Source of the DNA: Kitagawia praeruptora
Taxonomy: Eukaryota > Streptophyta > Magnoliopsida > Apiales > Apiaceae
Direction: 5' to 3'
DNA: 64,000 nt
NCBI GenBank assembly: GCA_037693485.1
Contig: CM075354.1
Location: 94,299,001-94,363,000, forward strand
Positions 34,077 to 47,263 of this stretch are shown here, piece after piece. Position 1 is the stretch's first letter. Every line of letters starts with the position of its first letter. The position numbers were made by a program, and so were the translations under genes. The notes beneath the pieces are model-generated. The model was not told where the DNA came from and made no database searches. It saw nothing but the letters and a program-made list of their open reading frames with translations.

Positions 34077-35513
34077 ATACACGCTACTGTGGTGTATGTA
34101 TATGCGAATTTGGGTGCCTGTTGCTTCGGTATGTGCAGTGGCTGGGTCGAGTTTATGGTGTATGTATCAGTACGATGTGCGTGCGTGTGAGTTGTGGGTC
34201 TTTATGTGTGTATCGTGATGAACCAGTGTGTGGTTATGTGTTCAGAGGTCTGATTCATTGTGTACAGTGGTTGTATAGCAGTGGGTGTGTGCGTGGTGAG
34301 TTTGTGCTTCCCCTCCCCTATTTTTGACACTGATTTGATGCTGGGTTGTGGTGAAGTTGTGGCTGTGTGTGCGTATGGGTCGTGTCTGGGTGGTGTTCGG
34401 AAATTGTTTGGGGTTTGAAATTTGGGGTTTAAATTTCTTAGGAGTACAGTGGGTGTTGTAGTTTGGGTGCCTACGTATGCATAATTATGACTCGAGTTGT
34501 GTTCTTTTCATGAGGGATATGCTAATAGAATTTATGGAATTGTCCCTTTGATTGTATAGTGGTAATCGAATGATGGGTGGCTTGAAGTTGATGAAGGAAG
34601 GAGACTGGTGTGTTTTGGGTGCTAAGACCCAAAGGAATGAGGATGTGCAGCTTATGTATGTTGGGTGTTGTGTGAGCAACCGAGGTTGGGGCCTTTGTGT
34701 AGAGGTCTAGTTGGGTGTGCGGAAAGGGAGTTGGTGCGAGATTGAAGGCGTACGGCAGAGAGAAAAAGGAGGCCGGAGGATGGTAGTGGTGTCAAAGGAG
34801 TGTCATCATAGTGGGTATCCTGAATGCATAGGGTGCAGGTGGCGGTGGAAAGAAGTGGATAGAAGGAGGTGTGGTGAATTCAAGGGTGTGTGTATTGGTA
34901 AGGTAAGGATAAGAATTTGGACGAAATTGGAGTTTGGTTGAATGATTTCGGGCGCGTATATATGTATTTCTCCCTGACTGTTATGCTAATTTCGAATATA
35001 TAGAATTGAATCTGTGATTAGTATTCAGCTGTTAGTTATAGTTTGTGGAAATTTTGGTTTAAAACCTTCAGTAGTGATTGCTATGATGGCTGTTTGTTAG
35101 CATAACTATTATGGCTTTATAGTTGTCTGGAATCGTGTTTAATGACTGGTTAAGTTAAATTGTTGAAAAGACTTGAGGTTTGGTCGGATGTCGAATGTGT
35201 CATCGGCTTTTATGAAATTTTGGACGAGTTTTGGTAATTAAGTGGGGTCAATTCTGCACTTGAAATATGTTGACATTTTTTTATATTGGATTTTGATTTT
35301 GAAATATGGTTTTGTGAATTATTCAAATTTTGTGAATTGTATTTTGATTTTGATTTTGACATTGTGTGGGTGAGTTTATGTCAATGGTTATCTATGCGTG
35401 TTTATAGTAATGTACGTGTGTGTTTAGATTAGTACGAGGTTGTGTGATTGTCACTGGAGTGAATGTGGTGCCAAGAGGGTATACACATGTAAATTGTAAG
35501 ATTAAGATGGAGT
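34077..35513 (+). mobile_element. Second Tekay-like LTR copy, continuation after copia-A
   Basis: Starts ATACACGCTACTG directly after the CGTAT duplication and joins the TATA-containing sequence that ends at 21732. From about 34465 it matches 14079-15115 of the first LTR copy. It ends abruptly at AAGATGGAG (35513), where copia-B coding sequence begins. Frames within it (for example 34711-34941) are not credible genes; the same sequence in the other copy is part of an LTR. Confidence 0.7.
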
Positions 35514-38400
35514 GCCAACTCTATCTACATGCCTCTTCAGCAAGGCGAGCATGGATGAAGGATGGCTCTGGCATAAGAGACTGTCACACTTAAATTTTAA
35601 AGCCATGAATGAATTGGTCAAGAACGATTTGGTTAGAGATATTCCAAAATTGGAGTTCTCCAAGGATGGACTATGTGATGCATGCCAGAAAGGGAAGCAA
35701 AAGAAAGCCTCTTTCAAATCCAAGTCAATGTCATCAATTGATCAACCCTTATAGCTACTGCGCATGGATCTATTTGGACCAGTTAATGTGCTGTCGATAT
35801 CTAACAAGAAATATTGTCTTGTAATTGTTGATGATTTCTCCAAATACACTTGGACTTTCTTTCTGCATTCGAAAGATAATGCAAGTGAAATCATTATCAA
35901 GCATATCAAGACAATAAAAAAAAATCCAATCTTCAGAGTAAGAAGGATTAGAAGCGACAATGGGACTTAGTTCAAGAATTCTATGTTAATAGAGTTCTAT
36001 AAGGAAGAAGTAATTACTCAAGAATTCTCTACATCAAGGACACCTCAACAAAATGGTGTAGTGGAGAGGAAGAACAAAACCCTTATTGAAGCTGCAAGGA
36101 CTATGCTTGAAGAATCAAAGTTGCCAACATATTTCTGGGCTGAAGCTGTTAATACTGCATGCTACACTCAGAACATATCTTTGGTCAATCAAGCAAAAGG
36201 CATGACACCTTACCAACTATTCAAAGGCAAGAAGCCAACAATTTACTTTCTGCATGTCTTTGGATGCAAATGTTTTGTATTGAAGAACTATGGCGAGAGC
36301 CCTGGGAAATTTGATTCAAAGGCAGATGAAGCTATCTTTGTTGGGTATTCAGCTGGAAAATCTTACAGAATCTACAACCTAAGACTTAACATTGTTATGG
36401 AATCCATACATGTTGTCTTCGACGACAAGAAAATATCTGGTCTTGTAGATGAAGGTTTCCATGAATCACTCTCATTCGAGAATGAGACAAATGGTGAAGA
36501 AAGCGAAGATGATGATGAAGAGAGGTTATCAATCAATGTAGAGAACATACCTGGACCATCAGTTGAAGTGTAGAATGGACCATCTGTGGAAGAGCAACTC
36601 ACACCATCTGTTGAAGATCACTTTGAAGCATTTGTTGAGAACCAAAGAGGAATATCTGTTGAAAACTCTGTTAGAACTCCACTCAACTCGAGGTCCATAC
36701 ACTCAGGGGGGTTTCTCACAGTCAACACTCAACAACAAATCAAGATGGTCAACATAAAGAGAAAGAAATAACATCGTCAAGGTCAAGCTTACCACCACAA
36801 AGAAAATGGACTAAGGATCATCCTTTTGAACATATTATTAGTGACTCCAATGCAAAAGTCCAAACTAGGAGAGCAACTCGAGAAGAATGCTTGTACAGCA
36901 GTTTTCTTTCTAAAGAAGAACCTAAAAAGGTTGAAGATGCTCTTCTAGTTTCAGACTGGGTTTTAGCAATGCAAGAAGAGCTAAATCAGTTTGAAAGAAA
37001 TAAAGTATGGAAACTAAGTAGACAAATCTGTGATTGACACTAAGTGGGTATTCAAGAACAAGATGGACGAAAATGGCATAGTCACAAGGAATAAAGCTAG
37101 ACTAGTTACTAAAGGCTACCGTCAAGAAGAAGGAATTAAATTTGAAGAAACATTTGCTCCAGTGGCAAGGTTAGAAGCAATCAGAATCTTCCTAGCCTTT
37201 GCAGCTCATGCCAATTTCAAAGTCTATCAAATGGATGTCAAGAGTGCATTTCTAAACAGAGGAGGAGGTGTATGTTTGTCAACCTCATGGCTTTAAAGAT
37301 CTAGACTTTCGAGAATATGTTTATTATTTGCTCAAAGCACTCTATGGCCTGAAGCAAGTACCTAGAGCCTGGTATGACACACTGTCACAGTTCCTCATAG
37401 AAAATCACTTCACCAGAGGTACTGTTGATAAACTCTCTTTTATAGATCTGTCAATGGCTCTATGATACTTGTCCAAATTTATGTAGATGATATAATATTT
37501 GGGTCTACAGATGAGAAGCTTTTCGAAAGGTTTTCCAAACTTATGCAAAATAAATATGAAATGAGTATGATGGGTGAATTAACTTATTTTCTTGGTTTAA
37601 AAGTTAAACAAGTATATGAGGGAATTTTTATAAGTCAAACAAAATATGTTTTTGATATTTTAAAGAGATTTGACTTAGCAAATTGCTCTTCTACAAAAAA
37701 CACCGAAGGCCACTGCCACTAAGCTGGAGTTGAATACTAAGGAAAAGAAGGTGGACATTTCAAGCTATAGAGGCATGGTTGGATCTCTTTTATATTTAAC
37801 TGTTAGTAGACCTGATATTATGTTTGCTACATGTTTATGTGCTAGATTCCAAGTTTATCCTAGGGAATCTCATTTAGTAGCTATTAAAAGGATTTTCAGG
37901 GATCTCAAGGGAGCACCAAACCTTGGCATTTGGTACCACAGAGATTGTGGTTTTAATCTAATAGGTTATTCAGATGCAGATTATGCAGGTTGTAAGATGG
38001 ATAGAAAGAGTACCACAGGCACCTATCAGTTCTTAGGTAACAAGCTGGTTTCATGGTTCAGTAAGAAGCAAAATTCAGTTTCTACATCAACAGCAGAGGC
38101 TGAGTATATAGTAGCTGGAAGTTGTTGTGTACAGATCTTATGGATGAAAAATCAACTATTTGACTATGGAGTTAAGGTTGAGAAGATTCCAATTTTCTAT
38201 GACAACACTAGTGCAATTGCAATTTCTGAGAACCCAGTGCAGCATTCAAGAACCAAGCACATAGACATCAGATACCATTTCATCAGAGAGCATGTGATGG
38301 AAGGTACTGTGGTACTACATTTTGTTCCAAGTGAGAAATAATTGACATATATCTTTACTAAAGTTCTGGATGAAGCAACCTTCTCAAGGTTAATTGGTAA
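35514..38400 (+). pseudogene. pol: Copia-B pol, 5'-truncated and decayed
   Basis: Begins inside the GAG-pre-integrase module (WLWHKRLSHLNF, CDACQKGKQ). The integrase core follows (DLFGPVN, RSDNGT, QQNGVVERKN), then a linker with repeated PSVE-type peptides. Next come RT (MDVKSAFLN, and YVDDIIFGS with YVDD near 37479) and RNase H (STAEAEYIVAGS). It ends near 38400 (IFTKVLDEATFSRL). Breaks: TAG 35752-35754, TAG 35968-35970, TAG 36571-36573, frameshifts in about 36760-37030, near 37260, 37440 and 37720, and TAA at 38339-38341. It is clearly related to copia-A pol but more decayed, so probably older. Protease, gag and 5' LTR are missing. Confidence 0.88.
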
Positions 38401-38976
38401 GTGATCTTGGTATGTTGAACATTTTATAATCTTTAATATGTGTTCAAATTATTGCAGCCAGTGAATTCTATTCTCTAGATTTTATTTGTTTTATTTGCTT
38501 ATTTGCATGATTACTCTCGAGATATCGAACCTAGAGATATCGAATAAATATGTGTACTTGTTTGAGTTATCGAATGAATGTTATGCTTGAGATGTCGATC
38601 AGTTAATTTTCTAGAGATATCGAACTAGCCCTTTTCGCTAGTGATACCGACTAGTCAATTACTAAGAGATATCGAATCAGTTAATGTTCAGATAATATCG
38701 AATGGTCAACATTTGAGATATCGAATGGATTAATTATTTGCTGATATCATTTAATTTCTTTATCATTTATCCAGAATAATCTAATGCTTTGTGTGTTCTG
38801 TAATCTAAAATTATTTGTCTCGATTTGATTAGACTTAAGCTGTCAGACTTAAATGATTTTGGAACAAGTTACACACATAATATATTTTTTTTTATCTTTT
38901 CTAAATGGTCTGTCAGGATTAGTCTAGGACACCGTGTAATCTTTTTTGCATGCGTTAGTGTGTCTTAAAGACTTGT
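38401..38976 (+). promoter_or_regulatory. Copia-B post-pol spacer with GATATCGAAT array
   Basis: Non-coding. Between about 38518 and 38735 there are around eight copies of a GAGATATCGAAT-like word, plus variants such as GAGTTATCGAATG, GAGATGTCGATC and ATAATATCGAATG. The position corresponds to the motif cluster upstream of the extra ORF in copia-A. The spacer is broken at 38976 by the Tekay-like insertion and resumes at 50145. Confidence 0.6.
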
Positions 38977-41919
38977 TGTAACACCCCAAATCACTACACT
39001 ATTATAGACTCATTAATTAACAATAATTAACAATAATGGCAGTGCTTACATGAATAATATAACCCAGCCAACCCACATACAACCTAGATCGCCAACAGGT
39101 TCAAGTTTGAAAACAACATACTAAATTACTTATTACAAACCAAGTTCAAAAGTTATCAGAGTGATCTTCCAAAAACTAACTATGGTTAAAATCCACTTGG
39201 ATTAATAATCCCACCTGCCTCTGCAACTGACTCCTAATAGCACTAGCGGAACCAACGGTTGACTTACGCGCGGTGTGGAAAATTTGCACCATCTTCTAAC
39301 GTTGCTGAAAAGGGGTTAGGAAGCAAGGAAGTGAGCTAAAAATGCTCAGCAAGTGTAATCAACAACAGTAATAATCTATCTGAAATATTCAAGATATAAC
39401 AATGGAAAAAAGAAATAATATTTTATTAGTAACATTTGTAAAAATATGCTTTTATCAAAACTTTCTCAATTTCTTTTCAAATCACAAGGCTCAACATTAT
39501 AAACAATTCTTGAAAACATTATAAGATAATGGGATTATCAATTCGACGCTACGAGTTAAGCTAGGTGATCAGCCAACGCATTAACTCCGGGTCAACACTC
39601 TCGTGTGACTCCAACTTACTTCTTTTCCAGAATCTCTGGCACTTATTGACATTGGCCTTGGCGCATTGCCATATACTTACAGACCGACGTCTCGGTCTAA
39701 AACATTTTTATTGAATCCCATAGCTTTAAAACATAACATAAAACCTTAACTTCAACAATAAAACCAAACTTTAAACTATATGATTGATATTATAATCAAA
39801 TTTAAACTGAACTGAATGAACAACTGAAAAGATTTTCAAAGTACTTTTCAAAACATTTTTATCAATAATACGGTTTATAAAAATCAGGATATGGAACTGA
39901 AATTCAATTCAAGGGGCTTAACAAAGGTATTATATAGAACTGAATAATACCCCAAAAAGGGTGGAAACAATGTTCGAATAACAAGTGAAGGATAAGGAAC
40001 ACTTGCGTTATGTATATAGTACTGACTGCTAAAGCCCTCGGGGTATACTTTCGATACTTCTATCACCGGCTCTTTGCCAACTCTTCTATTCGATCCTATA
40101 ACCATAAAATAACGCGTGTTAGTCTCTCAATCCTCAACGAATAACCTATACTTATATGCATCTATAGAACACGTAAACACGTAAGCACTTAGCACGTAAT
40201 ATACATGACATAATATAATACTCTATTTAATAAAGAAATTAACTCACGGAACGTGCCGATAATATTTTTAAAAGACTTATAATTTTAGAAATTTCGGCAG
40301 CACTTCCTTTGTTTGTATAACTTTACCAAGTCGGGGATACATCCGACAAACAACAACAATCAATATACAATCATACGCTAATCAAAAACTCGACTTTATA
40401 CTAATGACTACGCACGACTCATACAATTCCTTAAATGACTTCGTTAATACTCGAATATTTAACAACTCAATAAATTTTTACGACTAACAACTCTATGACT
40501 TAATGAAATTAAACTACTCACATATATATGCCTTTACTCGGCACAACCAACAAGAACAAGCCCTTTTTGGCAACATCATAATTTCACAAGTCGTACCCAA
40601 ACTTTACATATACCACAAATTATAACATCATTTGTAAACTTACTCATCAAATAAAAACTCACACATAACATATATACACACACGGCTATTATACATACAC
40701 ACACGGTGGGGGCCACTCGGAACCACCACATCACCATCTCCTCCACTAACATTCACAATTCACTTAACATTTAATCACATAATCAAATCATTCAAATTAA
40801 CATCATATAAATCTATATCATACTTTGCATGCAATTTCAATACCTAAACCAAAACTCACATGCACATCATTTTATCCATTTATCTCATGCATATAATCAT
40901 CCTAGCTAATCATATAAGTTAATCTAAATGAAACACATTAAGGGTTTAGGTTATACCCTTTTTCAAAAATGCAAGAGGAGGAGAGATTTGAATTTGCTTG
41001 CTTGGATTGAAATGTTAACTCCAAAATATACTCCACTTGAAAATCTTAATTTAGAAAGGTTTTTATAACTTTAAAATTTTACAAAACAAGAAGAAGGGAG
41101 GGGGAGAGAATTCGGGAGTCGTGAGGAAGAGAGGAGAGACGAGAGTGAGGAGAGAAATGAGAGAATGGGAGATGAGATTTTTGTGTTTTTGTTTTCTTTT
41201 CTTTTTTTATTACACTATGCCACTTGTCTTACATGCACTAACACTAATAGTGACTCACCTAAACCACACTCCCAGTAATTGACATGTGTCCTCATGCAAA
41301 AATCTGCTCCTATTTGTTTGCCACATGTCCTCCTAATCGAATAATCACATTTTGTTTCGTTTTAGTGCTGAAAATCATGATATAATATTTACTCGAAAAA
41401 TCCTCTATAAATCATGAAAATTTTATCTAAGCCTTATAATATTATAAAACTACTATAAATAAATTTTCAGAATTTTTCAACCATTTTTGAATTTATTACA
41501 AATTTTAGAAGAAAAATTGATATTAAATCATTTAAAAATCGAATTTCTACAAAAATAATTTTTTGTATTTTTAAAAAGTCCTAAAAATAATTATCAACAA
41601 TAGAAAATAATAAAAAGAACTTTTCCAAACGATTTTATATTTTTTTTTTATAATTTCATCCTAAAATCTCATTTTTACAATATTCATAAACTATTAAGAA
41701 ATATTTATAATAGAAATGATGATTATAACCACACACACTAGCATGCACATATGACATGTTTAAGTCACATAAAAACATAAATTAACTTTATACTACACAT
41801 ATAAAGTTGACTCATCAAACTGGAATGTATATTTATACCACAGCTTATATAATAATCGTCACACACGATAAACATAATTATTCGAGACTTAATATATTAA
41901 TAAATATCGGTCTATTACA
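38977..41919 (-). repeat. 3' LTR of the Tekay-like element
   Basis: 2,943 bp; on the plus strand TGTAACACCCC to GGTCTATTACA. Highly similar to 47264-50139. It has an extra segment of about 40 bp near 40680-40730 (CACACGGTGGGGGCC) and a longer T-rich run near 41190. The GGTGATCAGCC word is at 39564-39574. Non-coding. Confidence 0.9.
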
Positions 41920-41936
41920 ATCTATCCTCCTTAAAA
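41920..41936 (-). other. Polypurine tract of the Tekay-like element
   Basis: On the minus strand the bases next to the 3' LTR read CTTTTAAGGAGGATAGAT, purine-rich and ending at the LTR. Confidence 0.6.
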
Positions 41937-41957
41937 GGATTCTGTCCTCATAATCAA

Positions 41958-43817
41958 CTAGGAAAATAACTGAGGGTACTTTTCTTTCATATCGCTTTCT
42001 AACTCCCAGGTAAACTCTTCAACCTTGGGGTTCCTCCACAAAACTTTAACAATTACAACAGTCTTATTTTTAAGGACTTTCTCTTTTCGATCAACTATTC
42101 TAACCGGATGTTCTACAAATGACAAGTCCGACTGGATATCTACTGGATCATATTCTATTACACAAGCAGAATCTGGAATAAACCTCTTAAGCAAAGACAC
42201 ATGAAAAACATTATGCACATTTTGCATAAAATGAGGTAATGCCAACTCGTAGGCAACCTTTCCTACTCGTCTCAATATTTCAAAAGGTCCTATATATCTC
42301 GGAATGAGCTTTCCCTTCTTACCAAACCTAAACAAACCTTTCCATGGAGATATATTTAACAAGACATTTTCTCCTTCATCAAATTCTAACTTTCTTCTAG
42401 TAGGATCTGCATACTTTTTCTGTCTATCTTGAGCAGCTTCTAACTTCTTTCGGATTATCCTTACAATTTCCTCGGTTTGCTGAATCAACTCGGGACCAAT
42501 AATCTTACGGTCTCCAACTTCTTCCCAACAGATGGGAGATCTACACTTTCGTCCATACAATGCCTCAAATGGGGGCATTCCTATGCTGGCATGATAAGTG
42601 TTGTTATAAGAAAACTCGACTAATTTTAAATGGTCATCCCAACTTCCTTTAAAATCTAAGGCACAAGCTCGCAACATATCTTCGATAGTCTGAATCGTTC
42701 ATTCACTTTGTCCATCTGACTGTGGATGATAAGCTGTACTCATACGTAACTGAGTTCCTACGCATTCTTGGAACTGCCTCCAGAATCTTGAATTAAAATG
42801 GGGATCTCTATCTGATACAATTGACACGGGGACTCCGTGCTTACTCACAATCTCGTCCAAATACATATGCACCATTTTATCCAAAGAATATCTTTCGTTG
42901 ATTGGTAGAAAATGTGCTGACTTTGTTAGTCGATCGACAATAACCCAAATAGCATCATGATTTGACTTAGTTCTTGGAAGTCCTACGACAAAATCCATGG
43001 CAATGTGTTCCCATTTCCATTCTGGGATTACTAATGGCTGCAACAATCCACCAGGTCTTTGGTGTTCCGCTTTTATCCTTTGACACGTATAACACTTGGC
43101 TACCCATTCTACTATTTCTCTTTTCATGTTTGGCCACCAAAAATTCCTTTTTAAGTCCTGATACATCTTTGTACTTCCAGGGTGAATCGAATGTCTTGAG
43201 TTATGTGTTTTTTGCAGTATTTCATTCTTTAATTCCAACACATCGGGGATCCAAATCCTTAAACTGAATCTCAAAATACCTTGATCATCTTTCTGAGTAC
43301 AAATCTCTTCTCCTGTTAGTTCATTCACCCCTTGACTCATCACTTCATTTTGATATCTCCGAATCTTTTCAAGCAACTCCGGCTGAAACATCATAGTATA
43401 GAGCATGTCAGTAACTGAATTTGGCTGACAGACTTCTATCTCCAATTTCTCAAAATCCTTAATCAATTCCTTAGCCATCGCTAACATATTCGATCTTTCC
43501 TTTCGACTTAAGGCGTCCGCAACCACATTGGCCTTTCCCGAATGACAATTGATTGTATAATCATAATCCTTTATTAGTTCCAACCATCTCCTTTGCCTCA
43601 TGTTTAATTCTTTCTTCGTGAATATGTACTTCAAACTTTTATGATCAGTGTAAATCTCACACTTCTCTCCGTAGAGATAATGCCTCCATATCTTTAACGC
43701 AAAGACAATAACGGCTAATTCTAAATCATGTGTAGGGTATCGTTGTTCATGTGGCTTGAGTTGTCTTGAGGCGTATGCTATTACTTTGTCATGTTGCATC
43801 AACACATGTGTACACAT
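41958..43817 (-). pseudogene. pol: Tekay-like pol: RNase H, integrase, chromodomain
   Basis: Minus strand. From 43817: RNase H (YASRQLKPHEQRYPTHDLEL, then IYTDHKSLKYIF). The H2C2 zinc-binding region follows (HPGSTKMYQDLKRNFWWPNM, CYTCQRIKAEHQ). The integrase core has MDFVVGLPRT, VSDRDPHFNSRFW and HPQSDGQSE. A TGA at 42699-42701, where the family normally has Arg, interrupts the core just after GQSE. The frame then continues unchanged from 42677 (FEALYGRKCRSP) to a C-terminal chromodomain-like segment (HPVRIVDRKEKVL, WELESDMKEKYPQLF). Chromodomains are thought to guide insertion to heterochromatin (family knowledge). The start of RNase H is shifted by a small indel near 43800-43820. Confidence 0.9.
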
Positions 43818-43942
43818 CTTAATCCCTTTAGTGAAGCATCACTGAATATCAAAAAATCTCCTTTTTCATCTGGCAATCCTAAAACAGGAGCTGTTACCAA
43901 CCTTTGCTTTAGTTCCCGAAAACTTTCGTCACACTGCTTATT

Positions 43943-45298
43943 TCATTCAAACTTTTCATTCTTTCTCGTCAACTTTGTTAAAGGTACTGCAATCCTAGAA
44001 AAATCCTTCACAAATCTCCGATAGTACCCTGCTAATCCCAAGAAACTTCTAACCTCCATTGGAGTCTTTGGTCTTTCCCAATCCATCACAGCCTCTATCT
44101 TGGCGGGATCAACCTTTATGCCTTCGCAACTAACTACATGTCCAAGAAATTGCAGTTCCTTAAGCCAAAACTCATACTTGGAAAACTTTGCATACAACTT
44201 CTCCTTCCTTAGGATTTCTAAGGCTAACCTCAATTGTTCTTTATGCTCTTCTTCTGTCTTGGAATATATCAATATATCATCAACGAAAACTATCACGAAC
44301 TTATCCAAGTACTTCTTAAATACCTGATTCATCAAATCCATAAAAGCTGCGGGTGCATTCGTCAATCCGAAAACCATCACTAAAAACTCATAATGTCCAT
44401 ATCTGGTTCTGAAAGCTGTCTTTGGTACATCTTCTGGCTTGATCTTCAATTGGTGGTATCTTGACCTTAAGTCAATTTTTGAAAAACTTGTTGCTCCTTT
44501 CAATTGATCAAACAGATCATCAATCCTTGGTAATTGATACTTGTTCTTGATTGCCAACTTATTCAATTCCCTATATTCAATACACAACCTCATACTCCCA
44601 TCTTTCTTCTTCACAAACAAAAATGGAGCGCCCCACGGAGAAGAACTAGGTCTTATAACTCCCTTATCTAACAATTCTTGCAGCTGAGTTGCTAACTCTT
44701 TCATCTCTGTCGGGGCCATACGATAAGGTGCTTTGGATACTGGTTCAGTTCCTGGAGCTAAATCGATAGAAAATTCAATCTGCCTATCTGGGGGTAAACC
44801 CGGTAACTCATCCGGAAACACATCAGGAAATTCATTAACAACAGGGATCTCTTCCAATTCCGGTACTTCTTTACTCTTGTCTACAACATACGTGATATAC
44901 GCTTCACATCCATGCTTCATCATTCTCCTTGCTTGTATCATTGTTAGAAACAAGTTATCTTCCTTTTGTCCTTTAAAGATCACTTTCTTCCCTTTCGAAG
45001 TCCTTAGAACTACTTTCTTATCCTTACAATTAATTTACGCATTATGCTTAACCAACCAATCCATACCTAAGATTATATCAAAATCTCCTAACTGAAAAGG
45101 TAATAACGAAATTGGGAAAGTATAACCTTCTATGCTAACCTCACAGTTGAGACAAACTTGACTTACTTTCACTTGCTCTTGATTTGCTAACACTATGTCT
45201 AACACGCCTTCTAGATTCACAACTTCACAACCCAACTTATGCACCAAATCTCTAGATATAAAAGATCTAGTAGCACCAGTATCAATTAACACTTTCAC
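43943..45298 (-). pseudogene. pol: Tekay-like pol: protease and reverse transcriptase
   Basis: Minus strand. The protease begins at about 45298 with VLIDTGATRSFISRDLVHKLG (catalytic DTG). A TAA at about 45032-45034 breaks the frame, which then reopens without a shift. RT: LDKGVIRPSSSPWGAPFLF, KKDGSMRLCIEYRELN, then FVDDILIYS, where FVDD stands at the YVDD position. It has KIDLRSRYHQ where most relatives have Gly for the second Arg, possibly damaging. It ends at a TGA at 43943-43945 (KNEKFE-stop), probably from TGG. Confidence 0.9.
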
Positions 45299-45421
45299 AA
45301 TAGTAGAATTTACAAGGAGCGTACCTACTACAACCTCTGAACTCTAGACTGCATCTTTCATATTCATGTTGAAATTATTTACTTGTTCTGAGGGAAGAGA
45401 ATGTTGATAATTCAAATACCT

Positions 45422-46686
45422 CTATCCTGAAGTTTGAGTAACTGGGTCATAACTTGTAGTTGAAGGAGCCGGCTTGATCAGAAATGGTGTTGGGGCAGTC
45501 GATAACCTCATTAAATTGTTATTCTGCACTTGAGTCTTACATTCCCTGGAAATATGTCCAACCTTGCCACACTTGAAACATGTCACATTCGCATTAGACC
45601 TCTTACTTGGATTCACAGTTCGACACTCATTTGCATAATGTCCTTTAGAGCTACACTTATAGCACACAATGTCATTCTTGTTGCACGGTCCCACATGCTT
45701 CTTCTTGCAGAACTTACACTACTGATTTGACACTTGTTGATTCCTTTGTTGTCCTTGAAATTTACCTCGTTTATTATTCTCATTCTTTCGAAAAGTTCCA
45801 CTTCCACCACGTGGCTGAAATCCTGACTTCTTTGCAAACTTACTTGTTGTTTCACTTTGATTGGCTCCATCCTTTCCTTGTCCAAACTTTTTCTTTTGAT
45901 CATTCCTTTCTTTTTGTCCTTGTTCTCTTTCGCCTTACGCGATAATCGCCTTTTGCACAACTTTGGCATAGATCTTTAATTATAGAACTACCAACTTTGC
46001 CCTAATCCATGATTTCAACCCTTGTTGAAATCTCCTTGCCTTCTTCACTTCCGTGTTCACATACTCCGGAACAAACCTTGATAACTCGATGAACTTCTTC
46101 TCGTACTCAGATACACTCATGTTATTCTGTTTCAATTCAAAGAACTTCAACTCTATTTGAGCTTGCATAAATGGAGGAAAATATTGTTCTAAAACAACTC
46201 TTTAAACCTATCCCAACCTATCACTTCATTCGTTTCCAACGCCTTCGCTGACTCCCACCAATAATTAGAGTCACCCTTTAGTAAATAACTTGCAAACGTT
46301 GTCTTTTGCGCTTCCTCAACCTTAACTAACTAAAAAGCCTTCTCGATTTCTTTCAACCATTTCTGCGCTTCTATTGGATCAGACGATCCTTCAAACTCTG
46401 GGGGCTTAACTGCTTGAAAAGTATTAAATACCACAGTAGTCTAAACAAGTGGCGGGTTTTGCTACTACTGATACTGTTGCTGTTGTTGCAACTGCTGGTG
46501 TTTCTGTTGAAGCAATTGTTGTTGCTGGTTTAGGGTGGCTGTTTGTTGACGTAAAAGGCCTATTAACTGAGCCACATTTTGATTGTCTTGATTATTATGA
46601 TCATTATTCTCGTTTCGGTCAGTCGGACTAGAATTCGTAGCTGAATGCGCGGTAGTCCTCCTAGGGAGTCCTCTTCTTGGTGGCAT
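45422..46686 (-). pseudogene. gag: Tekay-like gag, multiply frameshifted
   Basis: Minus strand, starting MPPRRGLPRRTTAHS at about 46686. The N-terminal part is Gln-rich (NQQQQLLQQKHQQ). The capsid core is damaged between about 46170 and 46460. A Gag-like piece remains at 45980-46168 (FFELKQNNMSVSEYEKKF, LSRFVPEYV). Two zinc knuckles lie at 45422-45694 (CYKCSSKGHYANEC and CFKCGKVGHISREC). Frame changes between these pieces and a stop before 45422 make it a pseudogene. Confidence 0.82.
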
Positions 46687-47246
46687 CTTACTGAAGGTAA
46701 ACAAGAAGATTTATACGGGTTTATAGCATTAACAGTGCACATGGTATATAGCCAGGTCAAAATGAGGGTTCTCGCAATAAGGTATTATACGCATGGTACA
46801 AACGTTAAGTAGAGAATACTAACATCTCTCAAAGTACAAATATTGATCATATATAATCATAAAGTCAGAATAACAATCTGACACCACATAGAGTCATAAT
46901 CATAACCCGTAGGGGTTCCTAGCAACTCAATCGAGGTATTAATCTCAAACTCAATGGCCGCATCTGAATATTGATAGTAGGGCACAAAATAACCACTGTC
47001 TACATCTGAACTAGAAAAGGGAGAGAAATATTTCTGAGCATGCTACTGAAAAGATCAAAATAATATATATACTTAATACTCGTAGGCCAAGGTATAAACC
47101 TATATACCTAACAACTAATTAATTCCGGTTATGGCGCCGAAGGTTAGGGAAATCCAAATGACTTAACCTATTCCAAAAGATCTACTCCTTTATTAATACT
47201 TATCTTAACCACCTTAATCCTATATTGTTTCAGTGACTCAAACCTG

Positions 47247-47260
47247 TGGCTCTGATACCA
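47247..47260 (-). other. Primer-binding site of the Tekay-like element
   Basis: The plus strand reads TGGCTCTGATACCA, the complement of TGGTATCAGAGCCA, three bases from the 5' LTR. 46687-47246 between gag and PBS is untranslated leader with no other feature seen. Confidence 0.88.
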
Positions 47261-47263
47261 ACT

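Noticed and set aside
34711..34941. Host gene in 34018-34941
   Set aside because: The same sequence occurs at about 14330-14555 within another LTR copy; the frame is not kept and it is repeat DNA.
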